Source: Druceiella hillmani
Lineage: Eukaryota; Arthropoda; Insecta; Lepidoptera; Hepialidae
NCBI GenBank assembly: GCA_039881145.1
Contig: JAYKKI010000016.1
Location: forward strand, 11,274,501 to 11,338,500
Length of the DNA stretch: 64,000 nt
Direction of reading: 5' to 3'
A program made the position numbers and the translations under genes. The stretch's first letter is position 1. Each line of letters begins with the position of its first letter. The notes under the pieces are model-generated. The model was not told where the DNA came from. It saw only the letters and a list, made by a program, of their open reading frames with translations, and ran no database searches. Below, piece by piece: positions 25,175 to 38,392 of the stretch.

Positions 25175-26115
25175 AGAATATTTTTGTAGGGTATATAAAG
25201 AGTGATGCATTTGAACCGTATAAGCGAATAATCGGCGAGTAAAGTTATTCTTTAAAAATGGAAGTATTTCCCAGTGAAATTAGATAATTCTTTCTTTATG
25301 AACGTCGCTTAGGGCAAAAACCAGTAAAGTATCACCCAATATATTTACAAAGATGGGTGAAGGTATGATCTCGTATGACACAGCCAAGCACTAGTTCCAA
25401 ACATTCAAAGGGAATTTCGACCTATATAATAAACCCATCCAAAGCAACCTGCTGCGATTGAATTAGAGAAATTTAAAGCCTTATTGAAACAGATCTCAGA
25501 TTAAGTTCGCGTATTTTGGTACAGCTATTTTCGTTCTCTTGTACTGCAATGGAAAAACAACTTCAGGCTTTGAAAAAAATGTGGAAATATTCCGTTTGCC
25601 TACCATATGAGCTAACACCCTTTCAGCTTTATGCCAACGAGAGGAATTAAAGTATCTGGTTACAGTATATGAAAAGTGAATGGCTTACTTTAATTTTGAG
25701 CGTAAACGCCAGAGGCTAAGATGTGGAGAAAAAGGTGTACCTAGGCCAAAACCTATTATTGGACAAAATATACTTTTGAGTGCATGGTGGGATATAAATG
25801 GAGTTATTCATTGGGAACTCTTTCAAGCTAACAGAACAGTTAAGATTTAGTGTGAATAATTGTGCAGAGTCACCGTTAAGCTTCCTTTAAATCAAAGAAA
25901 AGTAATTTTTTTATATGTCGATGCTTGACGCTACGTAGAAAAAGTAACGCGTTTAAAATTACTTTCACTTGAATGGAGTATGCTATTTCGCCCACCGTAC
26001 TTTCCAGACCTTTCACATCTGTTTCGTTTTGCCTAATAATTTACGTGACAGAAAATTTAAAAACGTAGGTCGTATCAAAATCGAACTTCAGTATAGCTAT
26101 GCCTACACTTTGGCG
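25175..26115 (+). pseudogene. Near full-length mariner transposase pseudogene
   Basis: The element runs in broken frames along the plus strand. The N-terminal part gives AAIELEKFKALLKQISD and ALKKMWKYSVCLPYELT, matching the mariner DNA-binding region (ID..KL.ALL.ED, and LK.LGKVWKYGVWVPHEL). The middle gives GEKGVPRPKPIIGQNILLSA then WWDINGVIHWELFQANRTVK (matching ..LL.VWWD..GVIH.ELL..N.T). The end gives RPPYFPDLSHLF and LRDRKFKNVGRIKIELQ (matching HPPYSPDLAPSDYHLF and L..RKFKN..EIK.ELQ). All three catalytic Asp positions are damaged: the first reads YEK followed by a stop for DEKW, the second reads VDA followed by a stop for DNAR, and the third lies in a small deletion. It is clearly dead. 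It differs from the 9.2-kb relic, so two mariner insertions are present. Confidence 0.85.
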
Positions 26116-26246
26116 ACGAGTGTTAAATACCGACCGTCCTTATACAATTAACGATCGATTTTATTGTACTACATATAAAAAGTTAAAAATTATAATATAT
26201 TTTTTTAACCAATTACTGAGAAATGTCATTTTATATTGTAATAATT

Positions 26247-26402
<156 letters not shown>

Positions 26403-29015
26403 GTGTATTTGATTGTTAGCTCGACGTCCATATGAAGATTGATGATATTGACTCCAATAAATAATTACAAAGTTGTTTGGTTAAGATATCAAAATCGTAA
26501 TTTGTTAACGTCGAATGTCTATTCCGAGCTGACATCTCAACTTCTACATACACACTCTAATGTTGTCACACGGATAAACAAACTTTTACATTCATGGTGT
26601 TGCTACATATAATTTTCTTACTATTTAGTTTATTTCAATATATCCTTGAAAACGACGCGACGGTGGAACAAACCTGACTGATATTTTAAACGAAATGAAG
26701 TTTGTAAAATGACTTCACTAAAATAAAATGTATTTTAAAATTTAAAATAGTCGAAAGTTAGCCTTAAATTTGAAGGTGGAATATTACCTTTATGGTATTT
26801 TGAATAATTCTGTATATTTTCTATTAGAAGCAGTTATCATAAAAGTAATATAATTAAATTTATACAGTTGTCCCTGCACTCCGGTTCTTAAAATAAAATG
26901 TCGTGTTTTTATTTACTGTTTATATAATTTAAGATGGTAATCCTTTAAAGTGGTACAAAAACTATTAAATGCTTAATTAAGTTTATTTTATATGCCACAT
27001 TGTTTTCGTTCCTTTTAGACACGGGAGGTTAATTTAAATATAGAGGTGAAATGCGGAATGTTTACTTCTACAAATAATCTTATTAGCATATTAAGTTTGA
27101 ACAATCCTACTATAATTTTTGCAATTTAACTCAAAGTCAGCTCCCGAGAGTATTGTCGATCTGAACTTCAATTTGTGATTTACTATGTAAACTATTCTGT
27201 TTGATGTATTGAATTGCGTAAAAGTTCCTTGAATTATAGAACTTCTTTCCGTAGCGACTCTTGTAAAAAGTCTAGAGATCTTTAGTTATTTTCTGTTACA
27301 ATTTTAGCAAGGCGATAGATTATTTTTAAATTGAAATATTCTCTTAATAATAAAAATGTCGTATAAATTCATGAGTTTCTATGAGTGTTTACAAAAAATT
27401 ATATAAATCGACACGACTGGCACAATAATTAAATATTTTACATTCTCGATCATGAAATTCTTCTCTGATTTCAGGTTTCAAACAGTACTTATTACATTTT
27501 TCAAAGTTTGAAATTTAGGAAAAAATTTGATTAAATTTAACTTAAAAATTTGAAAAATCTACCACGTAGCCTAAAGTCCATTTTGCTTGACAGTGCTACT
27601 GGCTGGTTATCTGATATATTCTAAAAGCTATTATGAGGACGGTATTTGATATTGATGATACCTTTTTGAAATTCATATGGAGGCTTAATTAATTGTTTTT
27701 TGTAAAATTTCAATAACATTTCATTCTCTGTTATCTTGGAATGACAAGAAGAGCAGAATACATGTTGTAGTCAATTGAAATAAGTAATATAAATAATCTG
27801 TAAAGTATGAATAGAAGTAACACTGCTATTAGCAGTATAAGTTGCTATTCCGTGTATACACATGAAAGCTTCAACATTAATAGTCGCGTAGTATTTTTAT
27901 GTAATAATTTACAAGTATTAATATCGTTTCTCACTAATTAAACATTCTGATAAACATTTTACAGGTGTAAAATTGTTAATTATATATAAAAAGTTATAAG
28001 ATTTTTTATCTTTATTATGGTCACAAAGTGAGATTTTACATGTATCTTCAGCCTCTCTTTTTATTACCTTTTTTCATAGCCTTTCTTTCTTTAAAATTAC
28101 AGGTATTTATCAAATCAAACTAATAAATAATAAACGTTCCTTTTTTCGAAAAAAGCTGGAATGATTTCCTCAGGTGTTTTACTTTATAAGACCAACCAAA
28201 GATCATCAAAGATATTTATTTCTGGTTTGATACGTAAAATATGTTAGTAGCGACTTAATAGTTGGTAATAACGACAATTAAAAAATTACGCTCCATTACA
28301 CAAAAATCACTCCATCATATTACACGAGGATGTACTCAAATGATACATTTACGGGGAAAGATAACTAATAAAAGAGCTTGACATGTTCTACTATTACATT
28401 TTGTAAGCTGTTTTCACGGCTGCACATAATCCACAGAAAGTCCACACTTGTAAATTGTGATAACAAAGTATATACTTTCAATATAATTTTTACAAGGACA
28501 TGTAAACATTTTACAAAGTCTATTAAAGCTAGTTTATATCTTACATGTAACAAATTAAAGGTTTTACCTTAAATATTTATTTTATTCCCCAATTAAAAGT
28601 TTTCAGCAAATTAAAATCAAAATTGAGTCGTATATAAATATAAATAATTTTATATATTATTATATCACAAGTTAAAGAAATATAAAAATAAATCAATTTT
28701 TCTCTTATTATAAGCAATATTTTAAACAACCCTTAAATCCTAAGGGGAAGAATTAAATACACATTATAGAAATAAACAATAATTATGATTAAACCTTATG
28801 TATTTCAAAAGAGGAAAACCTTGCAAAGACCATATATACTGACCGCCCTTTGTTTATTATTTCATTTTAATAAGGACTTTATTAGACATACTACCACAAA
28901 AGGCATCCTTAACTAAACTTCGACTACCATTAAGTCACCTTTGTAACCATTACAACTTTTTTCAATAATTTTAACAATTAAAAAAGTGTAAAACTTATGA
29001 AAATAATTCGTCTTA
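26403..29015. other. AT-rich stretch, no gene recognised
   Basis: Open frames near 28365-28572 overlap on opposite strands and have no known motif. Confidence 0.45.
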
Positions 29016-29019
29016 TTTA

Positions 29020-29480
29020 CAATAGAAATATGCTTTTCATGTGTCCCGAGTACGCACTGAACATATCTATATAACACAATGACTACATTACGATTACGCA
29101 AATGAAGTAAGTTCTGCTCAAACCTACTTCAGACCATGCTGATGGCTTTAAAACAAGGATTCGTCTAATTGCCGACCGAAGCTAAACACTATATTACTTT
29201 GAGTTTTGAAAGCTCTCATAAAAGTTTATATTGATAAAGCTGTAAGCTGCCTTGCGGAATCGTATGTGTTCTCTGTGATTGATCGAATAAACATTATTAT
29301 TTATATAATGAAAATGAAATATTCTAAGATATTCCAAACTTGTCTCTTTAAAAAGTTACCTCGATGTCCATTATTATCTAAAGCAAAAATGAGTGCAAGT
29401 TGAAAATAATTGGATGGCATCGTTTTTGTAATGCTCTATCATTTTAAAGAAGCATGTTGTGCATTGAAACTCTGCATGGA
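29020..29480. repeat. Dispersed repeat A, copy 1
   Basis: This segment aligns collinearly with 50005-50400 on the same strand. Shared phrases include tgtcccg.gta, acacaatgactaca versus acaatcattacaca, a caag.attcg.c.aatt phrase, gataaagctgtaagctgcc versus gacaaagctgtaggctgcc, and gaaaataattgga followed by gcattgaaactc versus gcacattaaaactc. Divergence is considerable. The element type is unknown. A peptide such as HIDKAVGCLSRLRKFLG in copy 2 hints that it once was coding, but I could not assign it. Confidence 0.65.
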
Positions 29481-30217
29481 ATTTATTTATGCTCATTATT
29501 GCGTGACTAATAAAATAGTCAAGTATGTTTCTACTACCAATAAAGAAATAGAACGGAACGCGCGTTTTACAAAACGTTAATTTTAATTTTTTTTCATCTA
29601 TTGAATATTTAGATCGCGTTGTAGTTCCATGAAAAAATATTTGGAAAAAACATATTTGGAAATAGAGGAATTACGCACAGATCATGAACTAACTAGATGA
29701 TAAACTTTAAATAGTTGTGCTAGCAAGACATCACTTTGGCGTTTCCAAGTACTAAAATTATCTTTGCTTCCTAATGTCGTAACTTGATTAGTGTATTTTT
29801 TTTAGGTGATATTTTAGGTTATATATTTTAGGTTAAAAATATGTAGAATGAAAACGACACTATTAACAAGAAACGACAAATAAATTAATAACCACGTACA
29901 AACTCAATGAACGAATATTTATATTTTTCAAACATAACCGCCGCTTTCAGAAACCATAAAATTAGATCGGTAAAGAAATTACTATCAATAAATAAAATAA
30001 TATGTTAATAATTTCATTTCTAACACAAATCATTATTTTCTTTCCGCTGTTTATTTAACCTGGAGACTGACTGACACTGATTCATCTGTTAAATTCGTAA
30101 ACACAGCTTTAACTATCGTGATTTAAATAACTATTAATCTTTACACTAAAGAAGTATTAATATTTTACTTCTTAGCAATACAAAATGATTACCCTTCCTG
30201 ACTATAATTTAGAATTA

Positions 30218-30370
30218 ATAAAGTCGAATGAAATATACTTACTGTATAAATTATACATTATTTTAATTATACATTATACCTTATTAAAAATTATACATTA
30301 TTACTGTATAAATTATACAAAATATAATAAAATCGAATGAAATATACTTACCGTATAAATTATACATTAC
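30218..30370. repeat. Local direct repeat with 109-bp spacing
   Basis: tcgaatgaaatatacttac followed by tgtataaattatacatta occurs at about 30224 and, nearly unchanged, at about 30333. A partial third copy (ttactgtataaattatac) begins near 30301. This looks like a young local duplication of AT-rich DNA. Confidence 0.75.
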
Positions 30371-30888
30371 GAAACGTAAAATGACAAATTCTCTTATCGA
30401 GTATGTTACACTTCTATCACTTTTCTAACGTATTAAAATGTGTTATAAGAAATAGAATCTATCTGCTATATATATTAAAATAAAAATCGTACGGTTATGC
30501 GCATAATTTTCTTATACTCATCATAGGCAAGTTTTAGGTTGCTACTTAACTTATCATATACGTTATGTATAATATCCTCAATGTATATTACCGACACAAC
30601 ATGATTACCAGTAATTTACTATCAATGTAACAAATAAAGTAAAGAAAGGAAAATCTAAAAATATCGTAATGAATATTATCTAAACATCCTAAAAAATTAA
30701 ATTTCTAATATAGTAATTGTGATACTAACAATTAAATTATCTTTTTGAAAAATATTTCCAAAACAATTTTTATTTATTGGCTGAATATATTAAATCACGA
30801 CTTGAATAAATCATTTGGACAAAATTATGACTTATTTCTATATTTTAAAAATTATTTAACTTTTGATTTATTAAAAAAACTACATTAA

Positions 30889-30889
<1 letters not shown>

Positions 30890-30952
<63 letters not shown>

Positions 30953-30954
30953 TA
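30890..30954. repeat. (TA)n microsatellite
   Basis: A TA array preceded by aaattta, as at 14064. Confidence 0.95.
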
Positions 30955-31851
30955 AATAAATATAATACTATTTATTGATTTATCTCATCAGTAATCCACT
31001 AAATATCTGAAATATCTTTTTATCCGCAGAAAAATAATTATAATCTGAACAAATTACAAAACACTTCAAACACACAAAAAATAGAATCATATTTCTTTTA
31101 GTTACATTCGAGACCCAACCTCTAACGTGAAGTTATTGAAAATTTAAATAGAGGACTGAATATTTTTCTAGCCTCAGAAATTATCACCAAATTGCCTCTT
31201 TATTCCTTGGATTAGAAAATACTAACAAACCGAAATGAACAGTGCACGACGAAATACGTTTATTCAAACCGGAAATATGTTATAATGTTATTATAAATAA
31301 GTATTTATACTCCAGCAGAGTCTTTGATATTCGTTGAGTAGGTAGACACAAACTAAGTCGAATATACTTAACAAAGAATTTCACTTGATAAAACCTTCGA
31401 ATTAGACATATTGTAAGAAAAGAAACTATGCTACATACATAAAACGGCTAAGTTTTTTTTTCGACGAAATTTTGTTAACTTTTAATAAAGTAGAGGAAAA
31501 TTTTAAGAGGACTTTAAATTTGAAGATATTTGACTTATATTTTTCCTGCATATTCTTACATATTTTAGAAACTCTAATTCAGTAAAAACTCAAGTCTTGA
31601 GTTAACTACATTATTTCAAAACTCCAGTGATATATTAAGTTTATCCTATAACACTAAGTTAAATATTTGTAATTAATCATACACATTTTAAAAATTCCAA
31701 TTCAGTCCAAACTCAGATCATAAGAAATATTTAAATTAGTATCATGAAATACAATGTTTTGTATAGGCACACGTTGAAGAAACTTTACAGTGAGCTTCAC
31801 GTCAAATAGTTATAAATTTACATATTTGTGAAACTTAGTTGGATATCTTTA

Positions 31852-32098
31852 GTTCCGTACCCAAAAAGAAAAAATGGAACCTTTATAAACTCACCCATGT
31901 GTCTGTAAGTCACAGACGGTTTTTTTCAGAAATCGCCAGGCACAGAGACTTGCCATAAAACTTATTCCCCTGCATGTATCTTACTAGCTATGACTCAAAA
32001 ATGTTATGTGAAAATGATAGGGGGCCGATAAAGTGCTCGATTTTTTTGATCCCGTATATAGTGTTGGGTATCACTTAGGAGAACTTGTAAGTTTTAAA
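31852..32098 (+). repeat. Interspersed repeat of the ggttccgta type, copy 1
   Basis: It begins tttagttccgtacccaaaaa, followed by an A-rich tract, then ggaacctttataaactcac and tgtctgtaagtcacagac. This layout (a ttccgta...ggaaccttta inverted pair, then tgtctgtctgt-like words) is a common interspersed repeat in insect genomes as I recall them. A second copy begins at 56755 on the same strand. The first 40 bases form a weak hairpin. The class of parent element is uncertain. Confidence 0.6.
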
Positions 32099-32369
32099 AT
32101 AAGCAGATTAATTACTTATTGAAGAGCAATTAACTTGTATTTCAATGAATTGTCATTGTTATTTATAGCATTTATCTTAATATATTTCTGTTACAACATT
32201 ACGTAAATATATCACGATTTAAAATGTTTACAGAATGTAATAAATTAAATAATGAACGAAGAGCTATATTTGTGTCAATCCACCAAGTATGTAGCCATGT
32301 TCTTGAATGGAAATTATAAATAAAGTACAAAATATTAGAGATACTTATCTATTGTATTTAATAGCTACT

Positions 32370-32640
32370 GGTAAACCTTACTCGCCGAAGCTTTTATTGT
32401 TAGTCTCTGTGATAATAGCGATCAAGTCCAATAACCTTCAATACATTAATATGCATGAATAATAAATTCGCATACAGCGTGAAGCAAACCGATTATGTAC
32501 TACTATTATAATATAAGCTAGGTTGTAGTTAAGAAAGCTTGCCTTTAATGCTATATTTTGAAAGCTTAATTAAAGCTTTGTAGATATTTGCAGTCCATTT
32601 GCATACTCGTTGAACTAAGGTGACTCCATAATGGAGAGCT
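32370..32640. repeat. Dispersed repeat B, copy 1
   Basis: It aligns with 52735-52915 on the same strand: gaagctttta.....ttagtctc, then attaatatgcatgaat versus attaaaatacatggatgat, then ttcgcatacagcgtgaagcaaaccgatta versus ttcgcaaacagcgtgtaagaaagcgatta, then cctttaatgctatattttgaaagctt versus tctttaatgctactttttgaaagctt. Both copies are non-coding. The class is unknown. Confidence 0.7.
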
Positions 32641-33004
32641 TTTATGCTTCAATAAGCCATTCTCATATTACTCCGGTTCGAACTTTACTTTAGGTTATCA
32701 CCCGAGGGTATTGTCACGTACATGTATATATAAAATGCCGTATAAATCGAAATTCATAACATATTATATTAATTCCATCATAAATTTTCAAAGTGTAAAT
32801 TAAATAAACTTAGTACCAGATTATAGAGGTCTTGTTATTAGCAATTATAATTTACTAAAATTCAAAGGAAATATATAAAAATACTCAACCATTTCTCAAA
32901 AAAAATCCCTGTTAATGTTACGATTTTAGCCAAAAAGAAATTAAAATTTAATTCACCTGAATAAATTGTAGATACGCTATTTGCCACACTATCTATAAGT
33001 ATGT

Positions 33005-33910
33005 ACAGCTACGCCTCGCAATATCCTCGCAATATTCTAAATTTCCCAAGGTTTAACTTACATTGTTTAAATTTTTGTATTTTTCGTGAGAAAGAAAAAA
33101 CCGTATAGAATATATAAAATATATAAAAATATATAAAGGTTTTTTATATATATTTTATAGATTTTATATATTTTTTTTTATAGTTTATACAAGCTGACTT
33201 TTGGTTGCTTAATTATATATTTAAATGTCAGGAGACATTGATCCTAATGCAACATTTGGAACTGTTGAGTATCGAAAATAAACCGAATACAATGATTTAT
33301 TAATATTTACTGCAATCTCGTTTGTCGATAAGATTCAAAATGTTTTTTATTTATTTACCGTATATTAATTCATAACCCAGTCCTGCATTTAAACAATGTT
33401 TTTGTCAATGGATTTATTACTGTTATTAACGGTTACCCGTGGCTACGCAGCGCGACCAAGAGCTGAAATCTCCCAAGGCGTACCTTACATTGGTTCAAAT
33501 TGTTTATTTTCCTTGAGGTATAAAAAAAATTATAATTCATGGATTACTATACAAACTTGTCTTTTCTAGCCCAAAGTTTTATTGAAATATATAATTATGA
33601 CTTTCAAAATGTTATACATATTTTTTGTTTATATTATAAAACTTAAATCGTCAAATTATATAAAAATTGTTCCATTAATTTCACATTTTTTCGCTGCAAG
33701 CTGTATATTTATATACAATTTTTAAAATGAAGCTTCAGGAAACATTAATCATAACGAAGCATTTGAGATTGTTGGGGATTAAAAACAGACTAGGTGGTAT
33801 GATTATTATTTTTTTTTATTTCAACCCCGCTTGTCGACACTTTGTCGACAAAAAAGAAAAATATTTTTAATTATACCCCGTATGTTAATTCATATCACAA
33901 TTCACAGTGT
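33005..33910. repeat. Two degenerate tandem copies of a ~430-bp repeat with LINE-tail-like start
   Basis: Copy one runs from about 33005 to 33410 and copy two from about 33438 to 33910. Matching landmarks in order are ggctacgc.gcg, cccaagg..ta.cttacattg, tgtcaggagacattgatcctaatgc versus cttcaggaaacattaatcataacg, atttggaactgttgagta versus atttgagattgttgggga, then gtatattaattcata.c. The start, gttacccgtggctacgcagcg, resembles insect LINE tail sequence. Copy two is followed by aacgattggaccaattttcg, another typical LINE-tail phrase. A third, weaker match lies near 53585-53780. Confidence 0.65.
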
Positions 33911-34789
33911 GTGCTTTTCATAACGATTGGACCAATTTTCGCTGGATTATTTGGTGACAACCAAATGATCATGGAAGTAGGTCATAATGTTAATAAATTT
34001 ATAAGACAAAAAGAATACTTCGATACAAATAAGTTGGTTAGGTAAGGTTTTTTTGATATGCATCTTTTCTTTTATGAAAACATTCCTTAATTTTATTCTC
34101 ATTATCATTAAGATCTCTTTAAGTCATAAATAATATGTAAAAATGAAAACATGTGCATATTGGGATTTTTTGTCGATTTTTATATTTTGGCAGTATTTAA
34201 GCACTTTCCTCTTGCAACACTTCTTGCTTTATTTGAAAACATCGATATTGGTAATTTATCTAAACCACTAATATAGATTTTTCCATGTGAAAATATTCTC
34301 TGGATAATTTAAATGCATGAAGCTGAAAGTTTGACATTGAGATGATGTCAACGTAAAACTATAAACAATAAACTATAGAAATTTCAATTTAGAACGACAA
34401 AACCTAAATAAGTATTAAAAATACTTACCTAACCAAAACTTCATCGTTAAAATTACTCACACATTATAAACTAAAAAATATCCATAAATTAATATACGCA
34501 AAACGAGTCAAAAGAGAACAACCAAAATCACCCAAAAAATCGATACATGGGCTACATGCCCTAAGTTCCGAAGTAATATATATTCAAACAAAATGCTTAT
34601 ATACTCAAACAATATATTCAAATAAAATTTTTAACTAAAATTTATTGTACTCGAGTAAATAAAATTGATTCTTTTCTCCAAAACAGAATATATTCATGAT
34701 ACTCTTTGCATTAATATTACGTTCAAAACCTCAGTTCTGTGTATATTTCATGTAAATATTAGATAACAGATGAGCAATTGATAAGAAAA

Positions 34790-36410
34790 ATTTTAATTAG
34801 GAGAGACTTCAATGTCAAAAAATAGACGTTTTTATTTCCTCGTAATATAAAAATATACCTTGGAACTTCCACGGCATGGAAAAAGGATAAAATATGAGCT
34901 CCGATTACTCACCAATTATACCGAAGCTCAATGAAAATATAATCGAAAAGAAAAACTCTTCACCTAGACTAACACAAAGACGGATTAGGAGAGCTTCAAA
35001 ATCTATTTAGAAAGACAGATATAAGTGATCACACCTTTCAACCGTGGAGTAACTATAAGCAGAAGTTCAGGTATTTAATGAAGTAGTACAACAAGCAGCC
35101 TGGATTTCAAAATTATCCACGCTAATGAATGACAATTATCTCAGAAAAATGGAAGAATTAATTAAAGTGTAACTTGAGAGAAAAGTGCCAAAAGTCGTAA
35201 ACACTAATAAACAAATCTAATTTCAATAGAATAGTAAAACAATTAAAACGTCCATTTAAAAGATTAAAAATGAATCGATAGGATTGCGGTTGATAAATCT
35301 GCCAGCTGATTCAAATACTGAATATTCATTATGGGAAAATACTGAAAGAGTAAGACGAACAATATATTAAATACCACCAAAAAAATAAGGAATGGCACTT
35401 GGGCCAGAAGCAGCAAACAAAAATCTGAAAAATTTGCAGAACATTTGGAAAATATCTTCACACCAAATATAAGTCAACGAACCATGATGGAATGAGTCAG
35501 TTCAAATAGAAAATGAAATTAAACTAACATTCCGCGAATAAATAATGAACGAAATCGAAGTTAAAAGCGACTCAAAAAATTTTAACATTTTTTTGACTTA
35601 TTACAGGTATAGGACAAACTGAAAAAAAACTCCTAGAAAAGCCATAATTAAACCACCCAATCTCATTAAATCACCTTCATGTTAAAATATGGCCCAGGCT
35701 TTTAAAAGTAGCAGAAGTCATTATAATCGCCAAACCGGGAAAACCTCTTCATAAAGTCTTTCCATACGGACCCATATTGCTGCTATCCATTATGCCGATA
35801 CTTTTAGAGAAACTTTTAATTAAAAAAAAACTGAACCCATTATTAAGGTCAAAATTCAGTTCCGACACATCAATTTGGGATTGGAAACAAATATTAATAT
35901 AATTGTCGAATCTTTAAAAAAAAACATTTTTCTGTTCCGCCATCTTTTTTGACATTGTACAGGCATACAAAAAAGTATGCCATGAAGGTCTAGGACATAA
36001 ACTCAAAAGCTTCCTACTTAGTACAGTATCCGGAAATATTGGAGAACTAAATATAAGAAACATATTGACATTTAAGCAAGAAGATACCTATTCGAACTTT
36101 CAAGTAGTTAAACAGTTATCCCACAAAGAATTATAGTCGACAAATTGAGCTAACAATTACAAACGAATAAAATGAAAATATTTGGTACAAGATACAAAGA
36201 AATTATTGTAAGACTAAAAAGGTCTCTGTTCTCTCTGCACATAATAGACAAAAAAGTAGCTTTAAAACTGTATCTAATAATCGAAAATCAAAATGTTTAT
36301 GGGTATCACTAGCAGTCACATTGCAGTAAGCATATGGGTAGTACTAATAGGCATAATATAGCAGTATTAGAATCGTCATAATATTCATAAGAATTTTATT
36401 CTTAAAAATA
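34790..36410 (+). pseudogene. Jockey-clade non-LTR retrotransposon (LINE) pseudogene
   Basis: Traces run in order along the plus strand in changing frames: the endonuclease end (SDYSPIIPKLNENII), a linker with NTEYSLWENTERVRR (matching N.SLWK.TKR..R), GPEAANKN then ENIFTPN-like words, IIIAKPGKP and SYRPI-like words around 35720-35800, then the reverse-transcriptase core, where CSAIFFDIVQAYKKVCHEGL stands for the family's FLDV.QAFDKVWHEGL, followed by FLLSTVSGNI and FKQEDTYSNF. The catalytic FADD part is missing. At about 36130-36180 the copy jumps to the C-terminal tail, with SLHIIDKKVALKLYL and GSTNRHNIAVLES, matching NKVLLYK...WGTA..SNIEILQ. Many stops and frameshifts make it non-functional. 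The deletion removes the later reverse-transcriptase motifs. Confidence 0.85.
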
Positions 36411-36419
36411 CGGGAGTAG

Positions 36420-38320
36420 AAATTTTATAACATTTTTGACGTTGACGTATTTATTATACTTTTAATACCTAACGGACATAACAATTTGCAAGTGTTCAAT
36501 ATGTATTCGTGTAAATATATTAATAATTCCTATATTGCTTTCACATATTTTATGTTTACTTTTCAAGGATAACAGTCCGAATCCGGACGGAATTTAAAAT
36601 CAATATATAATAAAATATAATAAATACAGAAAATTTAATGAAAGTCACTGAAAAAAATTAGTATTATGGTGACCATTTACAATTCGCCGTCCGGGTGGAA
36701 TGAAATTAAAATTTTAATAGATTTGAAAGGATTTTAATATTTTATATACCTAGTTATTTGCCCAAAATTTTCAAGATTAATTTTAGTTTCAAAAGCCAAA
36801 CGGATACGCAAATAGAGTTAATGGCAATTTAGTATTAAATTTGAAAGCTTACAAAGTGCAGCTTACAGCAAGAATTAATGAAAAGAATGGATAGCAAGAA
36901 TCAATGAAAATATGATAAAGCGAGGATGAAAAATATAACTACTTTTCAATTTCCTGTCCGACGGCACCCCACTCAATGGAGCGTACATTTTTTTTTATTT
37001 TAATAAAGGTTTTTTTACATGTGCGGGTAGGTATGTGAAAATACGTGACCCGTAACAAATCAGAGCAACATGTTCTAAAGTAAAGTAGACAGTCGAATGA
37101 ATACAATTAAAATGATAAAACACCAGTGAGTTACATAAATCTACCACTATGCATGCAGGTTCTGTCAAACAAGCACTTTTTAAAAATTCTTTATTTCGAA
37201 TTTAAACAATCTAATTGGGCGCTTCTAAAATAAAAAAGGGATAATTTTATAATTTTGATTAGAATTAATCCCTGAGTGAATTCCTTCTAAAACCGTTATG
37301 ACAAATTTTATGATAAACTTAGTTTCTCCTGCAAAGAGAGATAAAATGTATATAGAGATTCTGATTGATCTACTATATTAAACATGGATTACACATAACT
37401 CCAAACTTAGCTTACAGATTGACCCATAATGTTGAATAAATTCATATAGCTAAATTTAAAAAAACTTTAAATGTTATTAATGGAAATATCTTTGATTCAA
37501 GTTAAGAAACCTAAATTACTCCACAATCATTTTGGATGGAACAAAATAGACTCGCCGATCCTTGCAAGTTATTCAATATGAACTCACGAAGGAGACGACC
37601 TTTGCAAAACCTAAGAGCCCTCGGATGGAAAATAGATTTCTAATACTTCATAATATAACCATCAATAAAAATTTAAGCCAAAGAGTCAGCATATATCTTG
37701 ACTTGGCAAAAGTGAAGGGAAAAAAGTCTTATCATTTTTAATACAAAATTTTTAGGCAAAGAATAACAAAAGTTACTTATGCTACATAAAAATGTAGGTT
37801 AGCTTGCCTGAAAACTAGATAGCTTCAATATTTGATTAATGGAATTAATTGAATGATTTTTGCCGCTATGACTCTTAATTAATGAAATGGTCAATTATTG
37901 TGCAGGCTTCTGCTTAGTATGCCGATTTTCATGTACATTTTCAGTGTTTTGTAACATATACATCTAAAAATTAGTCCTGACATTCTCAACATATGACTAA
38001 TGAAATGGTAATATGTTTAGATATTGATGCTCTGGTTAAAAATGAGGACTGCAATACAATCAGTCATTTTTCAATTTCATTTTACTTAAGGCTGCAAGCC
38101 TTTATTTCATAAGACTGCAAGAATCCTAATCTAAATGGACCTTCGCTGTCATTTGTCAATGTTATAAACTGTCAAAATTGTTTTGTGAACACGCCTCATG
38201 ATTTTTAAACAGTATCGTTTTTCATTCAGACAATTTTTATATTATAATAATTCTTTTTAACTATAAAAAGTTGCATCATTTGAAAACATGATATTATTTA
38301 GCTTAATTTCTACATTTCTA
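36420..38320. other. AT-rich stretch, no gene recognised
   Basis: No motif could be supported. Around 37480-37640 the base composition is slightly richer, but the frames are short and unrecognised. Confidence 0.45.
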
Positions 38321-38322
38321 CA

Positions 38323-38367
38323 TTTGATTTTTTTGGGTATTGTGGTACAAAACCCAAAAAAATCAAA
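38323..38367. repeat. Perfect hairpin, 15-bp arms
   Basis: tttgatttttttggg (38323-38337) pairs with cccaaaaaaatcaaa (38353-38367). The word ttgggtattgtg, which spans the arm end and the loop, is also present in the hairpin at 530-580. It lies just outside the left arm of the large inverted duplication. Confidence 0.75.
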
Positions 38368-38392
38368 GATAGTAAAGGAAAATTGAATCCTT

